Positions 9,465 through 18,786 of a stretch of DNA of 64,000 nucleotides are shown here, piece by piece. Under the pieces are notes generated by a model, which made no database searches, had not been told where the DNA came from, and saw nothing but the letters and a program-made list of their open reading frames with translations. The stretch is taken from contig NZ_LT906455.1 of the NCBI RefSeq assembly GCF_900187115.1, forward strand, positions 62,001 to 126,000, read 5' to 3'. The position numbers and the translations under genes were made by a program. This stretch comes from Aliarcobacter butzleri (GTDB taxonomy: Bacteria > Campylobacterota > Campylobacteria > Campylobacterales > Arcobacteraceae). Positions within the stretch are counted from its first letter, which is position 1. The number at the start of each line of letters is the position of its first letter.

Positions 9465-10590
9465 AAAGATAACCTTTTTTAGGTTTTTATTTTTGTATTT
9501 AGGTTCATCATTTATTTTGATGTTTATAGCTGCATTTTTTTATTATCAAAATGAAAAGATTTTATATATTGATTTAGTTAAATCAAACATGCAAAGTATC
9601 GTATCAAAAGCTTCAAATGAAGTTATAGTATCACATATGATGAATGAAAAATTTGATAAAGAAAAATACCTAAATTCGCATGAATATAAAATCTCTTTTT
9701 ATGATAAAAATAAAAGTAAATTATTTGGGAATTTAGAAGAAAACATAGATTTAAATGAAAAGTTTATCTTTGATAATGAATCGATTATTTTAGTAGATAA
9801 TTCAACTGTAGGGCATTTAGGTATTGAATATATTGCTTTGAAAGATACTAGCTTATTTGATAAGTTAGAAAGACTTAAAATATCAATAGTTATATTCTTT
9901 TTAGTATTTTATTTTATCATTTCATTAATAGGAATTTATTTAGCAAAACTATTTTTGAAACCAATAAAAGATGAAAGAAATAAATTAAATAACTTTATAA
10001 AAGATACAACTCACGAATTAAATACGCCAATAAGTGCAATAATGATGTCAAGCGAAAATGAAAACTTATCATCAAAACAAATTGAAAGAATACGATATAG
10101 TGCAAATAGATTATCTGAAATATATAAAGATTTAACATATATATTTTTGGAAAATATTGAAGTTAAAGTAGCTGAAGAATTGGAATTATCTAAAATAATA
10201 AAAGAACAAATAGATAGTTTTGAACCAATATTTTCAAGAAAGAAATTAAAAATAAAAATAGAACTAGAAGATACTTTATATAAGATGAATAAAGATGATT
10301 TTATAAGACTTTTTAACAACCTTTTTTCAAATGCAATAAAATACAACAAAATAAATGGTGATATAGAAGTCATCTTAAAAGATAAAAAACTAAGCATAAA
10401 AGATAGTGGAATAGGAATAGATAAAAATAAAATAAAAGATATATTCAAACGATATTATAGAGCAACAAATCAAAGTGGTGGTTTTGGATTGGGTCTAAAT
10501 ATCGTAAATATGATATGCCAAACTTACAAGATAAAAATCGAAGTTGAGTCTATTGAAAATCAAGGAACAACTTTTATTATATATTTTTAA
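9439..10590 (+). CDS. Sensor histidine kinase, partner of the 8805 regulator
   Basis: Membrane kinase of 383 residues. One transmembrane helix lies near residues 12-34 and a second near 145-170, with a small periplasmic sensor between them. The phosphoacceptor motif is DTTHELNTP. The ATPase part has the N box NNLFSNAIKYNK and the glycine boxes DSGIGI and GGFGLGLNIV. The TTG at 9439 lies only one base after AGAGGA, so the true start could differ slightly, but no better in-frame start is visible before the first membrane helix. A role in copper or silver sensing is inferred from the neighbours. Confidence 0.88.
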   Translation: MVIDLTKSEKITFFRFLFLYLGSSFILMFIAAFFYYQNEKILYIDLVKSNMQSIVSKASNEVIVSHMMNEKFDKEKYLNSHEYKISFYDKNKSKLFGNLEENIDLNEKFIFDNESIILVDNSTVGHLGIEYIALKDTSLFDKLERLKISIVIFFLVFYFIISLIGIYLAKLFLKPIKDERNKLNNFIKDTTHELNTPISAIMMSSENENLSSKQIERIRYSANRLSEIYKDLTYIFLENIEVKVAEELELSKIIKEQIDSFEPIFSRKKLKIKIELEDTLYKMNKDDFIRLFNNLFSNAIKYNKINGDIEVILKDKKLSIKDSGIGIDKNKIKDIFKRYYRATNQSGGFGLGLNIVNMICQTYKIKIEVESIENQGTTFIIYF

Positions 10591-10611
10591 ACTCCACATA
10601 AACTACACAAA
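10590..10611 (+). promoter_or_regulatory. Candidate response-regulator operator upstream of the efflux operon
   Basis: Two direct 11-bp units, AACTCCACATA (10590-10600) and AACTACACAAA (10601-10611), share AACT-CACA-A. A TAGATT resembling a -10 box lies eight bases downstream at 10620. One helical turn between half-sites is the usual arrangement for OmpR-family dimers, and the candidate regulator is encoded just upstream. Confidence 0.45.
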
Positions 10612-10653
10612 ACTTTAGATAGATTTTCATATATCAAAAAATAAAGGATAAAT

Positions 10654-11037
10654 ATGAAAAATCTATTCAAAGTGTTTTTAGCACTATTTCTTACAGTTGG
10701 CTTTTTAAATGCACAAAGCTTAAATCAAAAAAATCAAGTTGATGGATATGATGTTGAAATTACAAGTACAAGAGATTTAAGTGCTGGTTCAAACGAGCTT
10801 TTTGCAAATATTACAAAAGATGGAAAAGCTGTAACAACTGCTAAAGTTAAAGTTAAATTCTTTATGCCAGAAATGCCAGGAATGCCATATATGGAGCATG
10901 AAGGTGAAGGAAGTTTAGCTGGTGATAAATATAAAATGACTATTAATTTTTGTATGAATGGAACTTGGCAATATCAACTAAAATTTAAAACAGATGATGG
11001 TGTTATTCATACAGTTAAAAGTAGTGTGAATTTCTAA
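10654..11037 (+). CDS. Periplasmic YtkA/FixH-like Met-rich protein
   Basis: A secreted protein of 127 residues with a cleavable signal (cleavage probably after FLNA). The rest matches the YtkA-like/FixH-type immunoglobulin-like fold. A methionine-rich loop, MPEMPGMPYMEH at residues 71-82, offers four spaced Met plus His, a typical soft-metal (Cu(I)/Ag(I)) ligand set. It leads the operon and ends on the first base of the TolC-like gene. It may act as a periplasmic copper carrier in place of CusF; that role is inferred from the motif and position. Confidence 0.7.
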   Translation: MKNLFKVFLALFLTVGFLNAQSLNQKNQVDGYDVEITSTRDLSAGSNELFANITKDGKAVTTAKVKVKFFMPEMPGMPYMEHEGEGSLAGDKYKMTINFCMNGTWQYQLKFKTDDGVIHTVKSSVNF

Positions 11038-12224
11038 TGTTAAAGATTTTATTTAGTTCATCTTTAGTTATCTCTTTATTGGGAGCTGTTTCTATTGATG
11101 AATTAGTAAATGATAGTTTTGAAAAAAATTATGACATTAAAAGCTTAGAAAAATCTATTGAAATTGCAAATCATCAAATAGCAATTGCAAAAAATTGGGA
11201 AAACCCAATGATTGCTTTTAAAACAAATGAAATTATGTTTGATAAACCTTTATCAAATCAAAAAGAGTATGGAGTAGAACTTTCTCAAGCTATTCCTATT
11301 GGAAAAAAACTTGATATTGAAGAAAATATTGCAAAGAATGATAGAAATATTCAAATATATAGTTTAGAAGATAAGAAACTTGAGTTAGAATCAAAAATAT
11401 ATGAATACTCTTACAATATTCTGATTTTTGAAAAAAGATACGAATTACTCAATACTTACCAAAAAAATTTAAAGAAATTAGAAAATCTAAATACTTTATT
11501 ACAAAAATATGAAAAGGCAACTTTAAATGAAGTAATAGATAGTCAAATTTCATCTTTAGATTTAAAGTTAGAACAAGAAAATCTAAAAAATAGTATTGAT
11601 AACTTGTACTTGAATTTAGAACAAATCACATATAAAAAAGTTGATTCTATAACTCAAAATCTAGATATAAAAAGAGTTGATAAAGAAAAAGCGACTTCAA
11701 ATCTTAGTTCTCATCCTCAAGTAAAAACTTTAGAAGAAAATAGCACAAAATATAGTCAAATGGCATCTTTAGAAGATGCTAAAAAATTTTCTAGTGTGAC
11801 GGTAAGTTTAGAATATATGCAAAATAAAGAGCAAGATTATGCAAATGTAACAGTTGCTATTCCTCTTCCTATTTATAAAACTGAAAATGTAAATAGAATA
11901 AAAGCAAAGTTAAATGCAAATGAAACAAATGATAAATTGGATAGTTTATTACACAATTTATCTTTAGAAACGCAAATTTATGTAAATAATCTAAATCAAA
12001 ATGTAAGAAACTATGAAGTAATCCAAAAAGAGATAATTCCTCTAAAACAAAAGATTCAAAAAAACATAGAAAATTATAATAGTTTTGAAAAATCAAATCC
12101 ACAAGATAGTATAAAAAATCTAAATGAGTTAATAACTTATGAATTAAAAGCCTTAGATGAAGTTCAAAAATATTATGAAAACTACTCTAAACTACTCTAT
12201 TACTCTAACAAAGGTATAAAATGA
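11037..12224 (+). CDS. TolC-like outer membrane efflux channel (CusC-type)
   Basis: The 395-residue product has a short signal sequence and the long, Lys/Glu/Leu-heptad helices of the outer-membrane efflux protein family, with the repeated helix-strand halves seen in TolC and CusC. It shares a base with the gene before and overlaps the adaptor gene by four bases. With the CusA pump it would form the trans-envelope channel. Sequence is divergent, so the name CusC is given by context. Confidence 0.8.
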   Translation: MLKILFSSSLVISLLGAVSIDELVNDSFEKNYDIKSLEKSIEIANHQIAIAKNWENPMIAFKTNEIMFDKPLSNQKEYGVELSQAIPIGKKLDIEENIAKNDRNIQIYSLEDKKLELESKIYEYSYNILIFEKRYELLNTYQKNLKKLENLNTLLQKYEKATLNEVIDSQISSLDLKLEQENLKNSIDNLYLNLEQITYKKVDSITQNLDIKRVDKEKATSNLSSHPQVKTLEENSTKYSQMASLEDAKKFSSVTVSLEYMQNKEQDYANVTVAIPLPIYKTENVNRIKAKLNANETNDKLDSLLHNLSLETQIYVNNLNQNVRNYEVIQKEIIPLKQKIQKNIENYNSFEKSNPQDSIKNLNELITYELKALDEVQKYYENYSKLLYYSNKGIK

Positions 12225-13224
12225 TAAAAAATGTATTAATACTTATTCTACTTCTGGGAAGTTTTGTAAATGCCGAAATTTTAGATGCAAAACAGTTATT
12301 TAATAAAAAAATTACAAAAGTAAAAAAAGAAGAGATACTTTTGAGTAAAAGTTTTTATGGGATTACAAAAATAGATGAAAGTTCAACTTTTGATATTGTA
12401 AGTAGATTTGATGGTTATATTACAAATTTAAATGCGAATAAAAATTATATGACTATAAAAAAAGGTGAGCCTTTATATTCTATTTACTCTTCTGAGATTT
12501 TATCTATTCAAAATGAACTTCAAATATCAAAAGAGTTAAATCAAAACATTTATCAAAGTACACTTTTAAAATTAGATAATTTAGATATCTCAAAAGAAAG
12601 CCAAGAAAAGATAAAAAGTGGTAAATTAAATAACAATGGGTTAGTTGTAACTTCACCTACAAATGGAATATTGTTACAGAAAAATATAAACAATAAAAGT
12701 TCAGTTTCAAAAGGAATTACCCTACTTCAAATAACATCTTTAGATAAAATTTGGTTTATTGCTTCTGTTTATCAAGAAGATTTAGCTTTTATAAAAAAGA
12801 TAAACAAGCTACAATTTATATTGATGGATTAAATACAAGTTTTAATACAAAAGTTGATTTCATTTATCCTATCTTTGATGATAAAAGTAAAACAGTTGAT
12901 GTTAGATTTATTTTAGATAATAAAGAGTTAAATTTACTGCCTAGTATGTTTGGAAAAGTTGATATTATAGATGAACAAAAACAGCTTTTGACTTTACCTA
13001 AAACAGCCGTATTGAAAAAATCTGATAGTTTTTATGTATTTAAATATGTATCAAATAATGAATTTAAACCTGTAAAGATTGAAGCAAAAAGAATAAACTC
13101 AAATAAATATGAAATAATTAGTGGATTAAATGAAAATGATGAGGTTATAGATAATGCTTTATTTTTACTTGATTCAGATGCTTTGACAAACTCTTTGTAT
13201 GAATCAGATAATGAAGATTGGTAA
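12221..13224 (+). pseudogene. cusB: CusB-like periplasmic adaptor, split by a one-base frameshift
   Basis: The membrane-fusion subunit that should link the CusA-type pump to the TolC-like channel. The first frame (12221-12832) encodes a signal peptide, a strand-rich segment and the lipoyl/hairpin part. It then runs into the six-A run at 12793-12798 and ends at a TAA at 12832 with a nonsense tail. The missing C-terminal half (DGLNTSFNTKVDFIYP onward, with the beta-barrel and membrane-proximal domains) continues in the +1 frame to 13224. One extra A restores FIKKDKQATIYIDG and a 334-residue adaptor of normal build. Cause: real mutation, slippage-regulated gene, or sequencing error in a homopolymer. 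Confidence 0.82.
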
Positions 13225-13230
13225 AATATT

Positions 13231-16200
13231 ATGATAGAAAATATAATCTCATATAGTGTAAAAAATAAGTTTATTATTCTTTTTGTTGTTTTCATTTTGA
13301 CACTTTCTTCTATTTGGGCTGTTAAAAATACAAGTTTAGATGCATTACCTGATTTATCTCCTGCGCAAGTTATCATTCAAGTTGAGTGGGATGGACAAAG
13401 TCCAAAAACAATAGAAGAACAAATCTCTTATCCTCTTATTTCAAATTTGATGAGTTTGCCAAATATCGAAACAGTTAGAGCAATGAGTTCTTTTTCAAAT
13501 GCAATGATTTATATCATATTTAAAGATGGAACAAATTTATATGATGCAAGAAGTCGAATTTTAGAACAACTTTCTACTTTACAAGGAACTTTTCCTAGTG
13601 GTTCGAGTGTTCAACTTGGAGTTGATGCAACTGGTGTTGGTTGGGCTTATGAATACGCATTAAAATCAAAAACAAGAAGTTTAGAAGAGTTACGAACTTT
13701 ACAAGATTATTTTTATAAATTTGGGCTTTTAGGAGTTGATGGAGTTAGTGAAATAGCAACAATTGGTGGTTTTATAAAAAATTATGAAATTACATTAAAC
13801 CAAGACAAATTAGTTCAATATGATTTAAATATAGAAGATATTAAAAAAATTATTGAAGCAAACAATGATGACAAAGGTGGAAGAATTGTTTTAGAAAATG
13901 GTTATGAATACATAATTACTGCTCGAGGTTATCTAAAATCAGTTGTTGATATTGAAAACATAACAATACAAACTGAAAATAATATACCATTGAAAATAAA
14001 AGATATAGCAACAGTTAATATAACAAGTGAAAATCGAAGAGGAATGGTTGATTTAAATGGTGAAGGTGAAACTGTTGGTGGAATTGTTGTTGTAAGGTTT
14101 GGAGAAAATCCATATAAAGTTATAAAAGCTGTAAAAGAGAAACTTAAAACTTTAAATGTTCCAGATGTTGAAATTGTTGAAGTTTATGATAGAACTTCAT
14201 TAATTGATAAAGCAATAGATACTCTAAAAAGAACTTTGATTGAAGAATCAATTATTGTTATGATAGTTGCAGGACTATTTTTATTTCATTTTAGAAGTGC
14301 TTTAATCATTATCATAACTTTACCAATTACAGTTCTTATTAGTTTTTTCCTTATGAAGTTATTTGGAATTGGTTCAAATATTATGAGTTTAGGTGGAATT
14401 GCAATTGCTATTGGAGCAATGGTAGATGCAACTATTGTTATGGTTGAAAATGCACACAAACATCTTCAAGGAAAAGATAATCTTACAAATGAAGAAAGAA
14501 CTTCTATAATTATAAAATCAGCAAAACAAGTTGGTCGCCCTATTTTCTTTGCCCTACTTTTAGTTGTAGTTTCGTTTTTACCAATTTTTGCTTTAACAGG
14601 ACAAGAAGGAAAACTTTTTTCTCCTTTAGCTTTTACAAAATCTTTTGCAATGATGTTTGGAGCAATTTTATCAATTACAATAGTTCCTATTTTGATGATA
14701 TTTTTAATTCGAGGAAAGATTTTAAAAGAAGATAACAATATCTTAAATAGATTTTTTATAAATATCTATTCTCCACTTTTACATTTTGCTTTAAGATTTA
14801 AGTATTTTGTTATAGCCATATTTTTTGTAACTTTAGTTCTAGCAGTAACCATTTATCAAAAACAAAAATGGGAATTTATGCCTATGATGAATGAACAAAC
14901 TTTTATGTATATGCCTGTAACTCCTTATGGAATTGGAATAGATTTAGCAAAAGAGTTAGCACAAAAAACAAATATGGTTATAAAATCTTTTCCAGAAGTT
15001 GAAACTTCTTTTGCTAAAGTTGGACGAGCATTAAGTGCAACAGATCCAGCTCCATTATCCATGATAGAAACAATTATCACTTTTAAACCAGAAAATGAAT
15101 GGCGAGAAGGAATGACATATAAAAAGTTAATGGAAGAGATGGATAAAAAACTTCAAGTAAATGGTTTGATTAATTCTTGGACTTATCCAATTCGAGGAAG
15201 AATAGATATGTTAATGACAGGGATTAGAACTCCTTTAGGAATTAAACTTTATGGAAATGATGCAAAAATTCTTCAAGATATTTCTACAAAAATAGAACAA
15301 AAGTTAAAAAAATATGAAGGAACATTGAGTGTTAGTGCAGATAAAATAAATTCTGGATATTATCTAAATATAAAAATAGATGATGAAAAAATATCACGAT
15401 ATGGTATTTCAAAAAATGATATTTTAGAAACGATATCTTTAGGAGTTGGTGGAGCTAAAATATCTACTTATTTAGATAAGTTAGAAAGATATCCAATAAG
15501 TTTGAGATTTGAAACAACACAAAGAGAAGATTTGGCAGTTTTACAAAATCTTCAAATTAAAACAAAATTAGGTTGGAAACCTCTAAATTTATTTGCAACT
15601 TTGAGTTACGAAGAAGCACCTTCAGTTATTCAATCTGAAAAGGCTTTAAATGTGGCTTTTGTTTATATTACTCCAAAAAATGGATTTTCTACAAAAGAGT
15701 ATAAAGATGAAGCAAATAAATTATTAGAAGAGATAAAACTACCAAATGGTTACTATTTTGAATGGTCAGGACAAAGTGAATTTCTTGAACTTGCTATGAA
15801 TAAATTAGTTTATATCATACCAATTACTTTTATGATTATATTTATTTTAATATATCTTGCATTGAAAAATATTACTTATTCTCTAATAATATTTTTTACT
15901 CTACCTTTTGCAATAACTGGTGGAATATTTTATATAGAGTATTTAGGTTTTAATATTTCAATAGCTGTAATTGTTGGATTTTTAGCACTTTTAGGTGTTG
16001 CCGCTGAAACTTCAATTGTAATGCTTTTATATCTCGATGTTGCTATTAAAGAATTCAAAGAAAAAAATGAAGAATATAGTGATAAAAATATCATAGAAAC
16101 TATTTATAAAGGAGCAGTTTTAAGACTTCGTCCAAAACTTATGACTTTATTTACAATTTTAGGAGGATTAGTTCCTATTATGTATATACATGGAGTTGGA

Positions 16201-16338
16201 AGTGAAGTTATGCAAAGAATTGCTGCTCCTATGATAGGAGGAATGATAAGTTCTACATTTTTGACACTTTTTATAATTCCAGCAATTTTTTACATTGTTT
16301 TGAAAAGAAATAAAGAATTTGGATTAACTAAACATTAA
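13231..16338 (+). CDS. cusA: Copper/silver RND efflux pump CusA
   Basis: Inner-membrane proton-driven pump of the heavy-metal RND family, 1035 residues with twelve predicted membrane helices and two large periplasmic loops. Three methionines that bind Cu(I)/Ag(I) in E. coli CusA (573, 623, 672) appear here as Met561 (in YMPVTP), Met611 (in APLSMIET) and Met660 (in GRIDMLMTG), with identical 50- and 49-residue spacing. This supports monovalent copper or silver as substrate rather than Co/Zn/Cd. The gene starts six bases after the adaptor gene. If the adaptor frameshift is real, the pump may be uncoupled. Confidence 0.93.
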   Translation: MIENIISYSVKNKFIILFVVFILTLSSIWAVKNTSLDALPDLSPAQVIIQVEWDGQSPKTIEEQISYPLISNLMSLPNIETVRAMSSFSNAMIYIIFKDGTNLYDARSRILEQLSTLQGTFPSGSSVQLGVDATGVGWAYEYALKSKTRSLEELRTLQDYFYKFGLLGVDGVSEIATIGGFIKNYEITLNQDKLVQYDLNIEDIKKIIEANNDDKGGRIVLENGYEYIITARGYLKSVVDIENITIQTENNIPLKIKDIATVNITSENRRGMVDLNGEGETVGGIVVVRFGENPYKVIKAVKEKLKTLNVPDVEIVEVYDRTSLIDKAIDTLKRTLIEESIIVMIVAGLFLFHFRSALIIIITLPITVLISFFLMKLFGIGSNIMSLGGIAIAIGAMVDATIVMVENAHKHLQGKDNLTNEERTSIIIKSAKQVGRPIFFALLLVVVSFLPIFALTGQEGKLFSPLAFTKSFAMMFGAILSITIVPILMIFLIRGKILKEDNNILNRFFINIYSPLLHFALRFKYFVIAIFFVTLVLAVTIYQKQKWEFMPMMNEQTFMYMPVTPYGIGIDLAKELAQKTNMVIKSFPEVETSFAKVGRALSATDPAPLSMIETIITFKPENEWREGMTYKKLMEEMDKKLQVNGLINSWTYPIRGRIDMLMTGIRTPLGIKLYGNDAKILQDISTKIEQKLKKYEGTLSVSADKINSGYYLNIKIDDEKISRYGISKNDILETISLGVGGAKISTYLDKLERYPISLRFETTQREDLAVLQNLQIKTKLGWKPLNLFATLSYEEAPSVIQSEKALNVAFVYITPKNGFSTKEYKDEANKLLEEIKLPNGYYFEWSGQSEFLELAMNKLVYIIPITFMIIFILIYLALKNITYSLIIFFTLPFAITGGIFYIEYLGFNISIAVIVGFLALLGVAAETSIVMLLYLDVAIKEFKEKNEEYSDKNIIETIYKGAVLRLRPKLMTLFTILGGLVPIMYIHGVGSEVMQRIAAPMIGGMISSTFLTLFIIPAIFYIVLKRNKEFGLTKH

Positions 16339-16386
16339 CTTTATATAAATAGAATAAATTGATTTATAAAAAGAAAAGGAGTCCCA

Positions 16387-16950
16387 ATGAGTATAGTTTC
16401 AAAAATTACAAGCGCATTACTTTTAACAGGAAGTTTGCTAATGGCGACTGAATATAAAGTAGATAATGCACACACAAATGTTGGATTTACTGTAAAGCAT
16501 ATGATGATTACAAATGTAAATGGTAATTTTAAAACATATGATGCAAATATTGATTATGATGAAGCAACTAAAACTTTTAAAAAGTTTAGTGCAACTGTAG
16601 ATACAAAAACAGTAGATACAGGAATTGAAAAAAGAGATGATCATTTAAGAAGTGATGATTTTTTTGCTAGTGAGAAATTCCCAAAAATGACTTTTGAAAT
16701 GACATCATATAAACCTGATGGTAATGATGGAAAAATGACAGGAAATTTAACTATTAGAGGTGTTACAAAAACTGTTACTTTAGAAGTTGAAGACATAGCC
16801 TCTATGGGAAATAAAATTGGTTTTGTTCTTGAAGGAAAAATCAATAGAACAGACTTTGGTTTAAAATGGAACAAAACTATTGAGTTAGGTGGCGTTGCAG
16901 TAGGTGAAGAAGTTAAAATTAAAGTTGATGTTGAAGCTGAAAAAAAATAA
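16387..16950 (+). CDS. YceI-family periplasmic lipid-binding protein
   Basis: A secreted protein of 187 residues (signal ending LLMA) with the lipocalin-like YceI fold. The family signature is clear: YKVDNAHTNVGFTVKHM, the HLRSDDFF segment and a closing GEEVKIKVDVE. Family members bind long-chain polyisoprenoids; the exact role here is unknown. AAGGAG precedes the ATG. It sits 48 bases after cusA and ends at a strong terminator. Confidence 0.9.
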   Translation: MSIVSKITSALLLTGSLLMATEYKVDNAHTNVGFTVKHMMITNVNGNFKTYDANIDYDEATKTFKKFSATVDTKTVDTGIEKRDDHLRSDDFFASEKFPKMTFEMTSYKPDGNDGKMTGNLTIRGVTKTVTLEVEDIASMGNKIGFVLEGKINRTDFGLKWNKTIELGGVAVGEEVKIKVDVEAEKK

Positions 16951-16953
16951 CTA

Positions 16954-16982
16954 AAAAAGAGACTAGACTTTAGTCTCTTTTT
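16954..16982 (+). terminator. Bidirectional intrinsic terminator
   Basis: A 12-bp perfect stem AAAAAGAGACTA/TAGTCTCTTTTT encloses a GACTT loop between the convergent YceI and NFACT genes. The A and T tracts on the flanks let it act on both strands. Confidence 0.85.
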
Positions 16983-18309
16983 AAAATTTAATAACAATAG
17001 TAGTATATGGATTATATAGTACATTTGCTCCTGATTGGATTTTTACATTTCTTCTTTGTGTATAGTCCACTTCATAAGTTCCACTAAAATCAACTGAAAA
17101 TTTTGCGCATAAAGTTGCAGCTTGAATTATAACTGATTGAGGTATCTCTTTTTTTGTATTTTGTACTATTACATGGCAAGAAGGTCTATCTTTTAGATGA
17201 AACCAGAAATCACTGGCTTTTGAGTTTTCAAGTAGATAAATATTTTCTCTTTGGCTTGTACCTAAAAGTATTTTATAACCTTCAAAAAAGAAAATCTCAC
17301 AAGTTTGTGATTTTTTTGTTTTTGTTTGATTTCGCTCTTTTTTAGGTAATAAAAATTCACACTCTTCAAGAGAAGTTGCATTTTTTATACTACTTATTAG
17401 TCTTAATAAATATTCTAATTTTTGTGTTAGATTATCTTTTTCCAAAGAGATATTTGAAGCTTTTTGTTTTGTTCTTTTTGCTTTTTTAAATAAATCATTT
17501 GAATATTTAGATGCACTTTGTTTTGCTTCTAAATCTAGTTCTACTTCAATACCTTGATAATTATAAACTTTTAAAGATTTTTGATAAGGTTTTATATTGT
17601 GTAGGTTTGACAAGATAAGATTTGCTTTTTCGTAAAGTTCATTTGATTCTTTTTCCAAATCCTCTTTTTTGGGTAAATCTTCTATTGTTGATTTTAGTTT
17701 TTTTGCCTTTTTATCTATTTGAGAAATTTTTTGTTTTTTTAGATTTTCTAAATTTTCTTTCTCTTTTTGCTCATAAACTTGATATAAATAACTCTCTATG
17801 TCTTCTATTTTTTCAATTTTAGGAATAAAGTTCTGTTTTGGAACCTCATCTAACTTATGCCCTACTTTTACAATTCTACTTGAAGAAAACTCATCAATAT
17901 GTCTTAAAGCTTCTAAAACTACTCTATTTTCATCTAAAACTATAATATTTGTATATTTACCTGTAAATTCTAATTGTAAAATTGTAATTTGCTTTTTATA
18001 TGAAGATGAAGATGAGACTTTTATGTTTACAATTTTATCATCATTGTATAGTTCAATACTCTCTATTTTTGAGTTATTGAATCTTTTTTGAAGTATCACA
18101 TCAAAGGGTGCATTAAAATCTTTTTTTGAAGATAATATCTTATTATGTTTAAAAATTATCGAGTTTGATTTAGAAATATCAACATATAGAATATTTTTAT
18201 TATTAAATTCTATTATGATTAAATTGTTATCTATTCTTCTAATAGACTTGATATTTTGGGTATTTATTGATAAATAATTAACAATTTCTTTTAGTATAAA
18301 GTACTTCAT
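16981..18309 (-). CDS. NFACT-family (RqcH/Rqc2-like) ribosome quality control protein
   Basis: Members bind split 50S subunits carrying stalled nascent chains and add C-terminal alanine tails; older annotations call them fibronectin-binding proteins. The order here is an N-terminal NFACT-N region, a Lys/Glu-rich coiled coil near residues 175-310, and a C-terminal NFACT-R domain with DFWFHLKDRPSCHVIV. At 442 residues it is shorter than the roughly 570 of Firmicute RqcH. The place where the NFACT-N Asp-Arg motif should fall reads DDK at residues 90-92, by eye. It converges on the YceI gene and diverges from the gene at 18403. Confidence 0.82.
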   Translation of the reverse strand: MKYFILKEIVNYLSINTQNIKSIRRIDNNLIIIEFNNKNILYVDISKSNSIIFKHNKILSSKKDFNAPFDVILQKRFNNSKIESIELYNDDKIVNIKVSSSSSYKKQITILQLEFTGKYTNIIVLDENRVVLEALRHIDEFSSSRIVKVGHKLDEVPKQNFIPKIEKIEDIESYLYQVYEQKEKENLENLKKQKISQIDKKAKKLKSTIEDLPKKEDLEKESNELYEKANLILSNLHNIKPYQKSLKVYNYQGIEVELDLEAKQSASKYSNDLFKKAKRTKQKASNISLEKDNLTQKLEYLLRLISSIKNATSLEECEFLLPKKERNQTKTKKSQTCEIFFFEGYKILLGTSQRENIYLLENSKASDFWFHLKDRPSCHVIVQNTKKEIPQSVIIQAATLCAKFSVDFSGTYEVDYTQRRNVKIQSGANVLYNPYTTIVIKF

Positions 18310-18367
18310 TTTTGTCCAAATTTATAAATTTTTTTGAAATTTTTAAGAGATTTTCAACTCTGTTAGA

Positions 18368-18373
18368 TATAAT
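18368..18373 (+). promoter_or_regulatory. -10 element (TATAAT) for the 18403 gene
   Basis: An exact TATAAT lies 30 bases before the ATG, preceded by a T-rich stretch in place of a clear -35 box, the usual pattern of Campylobacterota sigma70 promoters. Confidence 0.5.
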
Positions 18374-18402
18374 TATAGCTAATCTAAAATTAGGAGTGTA
18401 AT

Positions 18403-18720
18403 ATGAAATTATTAAAATTATTAGTTGCTAGTAGTATAGCTTTAGGACTTTCGACATCTTTGATGGCAGATGCAGCAAAAGGACAAAAGTTTTATATTAA
18501 GCTATTAAAAGAACCTTGTGGTATGGATGGTGCAAAATTTGCAGTTAAACATACTCAAGATGAGTGGAAAAGTATAGCTGAGTCTGGAAAATTTGAACAA
18601 GAAGTTATTAAACTTTGTCCAAATGTAAAAGCTGGAGATTTAAAACCAAATGCTCAAAAAGAGATTATTGACTTTTTGATTGAATATGCAAGCGATTCTG
18701 GAAATGTACCATCTTGCTAA
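18403..18720 (+). CDS. Small periplasmic cysteine-containing protein (cytochrome c-like without CxxCH)
   Basis: A secreted protein of 105 residues with a signal ending SLMA. The mature part begins DAAKGQKFYIKLL, like a class I cytochrome c, and continues EPCGMDGAKFAVKHTQDEW, but no CxxCH haem motif is present. Three cysteines remain (in PCG, KLCP and the C-terminal PSC). It could be a haem-less relative that kept the fold, or a disulfide-bonded protein. It ends at a strong terminator, so it is a single-gene unit upstream of the DUF3373 porin. Confidence 0.6.
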   Translation: MKLLKLLVASSIALGLSTSLMADAAKGQKFYIKLLKEPCGMDGAKFAVKHTQDEWKSIAESGKFEQEVIKLCPNVKAGDLKPNAQKEIIDFLIEYASDSGNVPSC

Positions 18721-18726
18721 AAAGTT

Positions 18727-18753
18727 AAAGGGTGATTTTATCACCCTTTTTTT
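18727..18753 (+). terminator. Intrinsic terminator
   Basis: Stem AAAGGGTGA/TCACCCTTT with a TTTTA loop and a seven-T run follows the 18403 gene. Confidence 0.85.
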
Positions 18754-18786
18754 ATGTTAAATTATTATAGTTAGGAAAGAGTTAAT

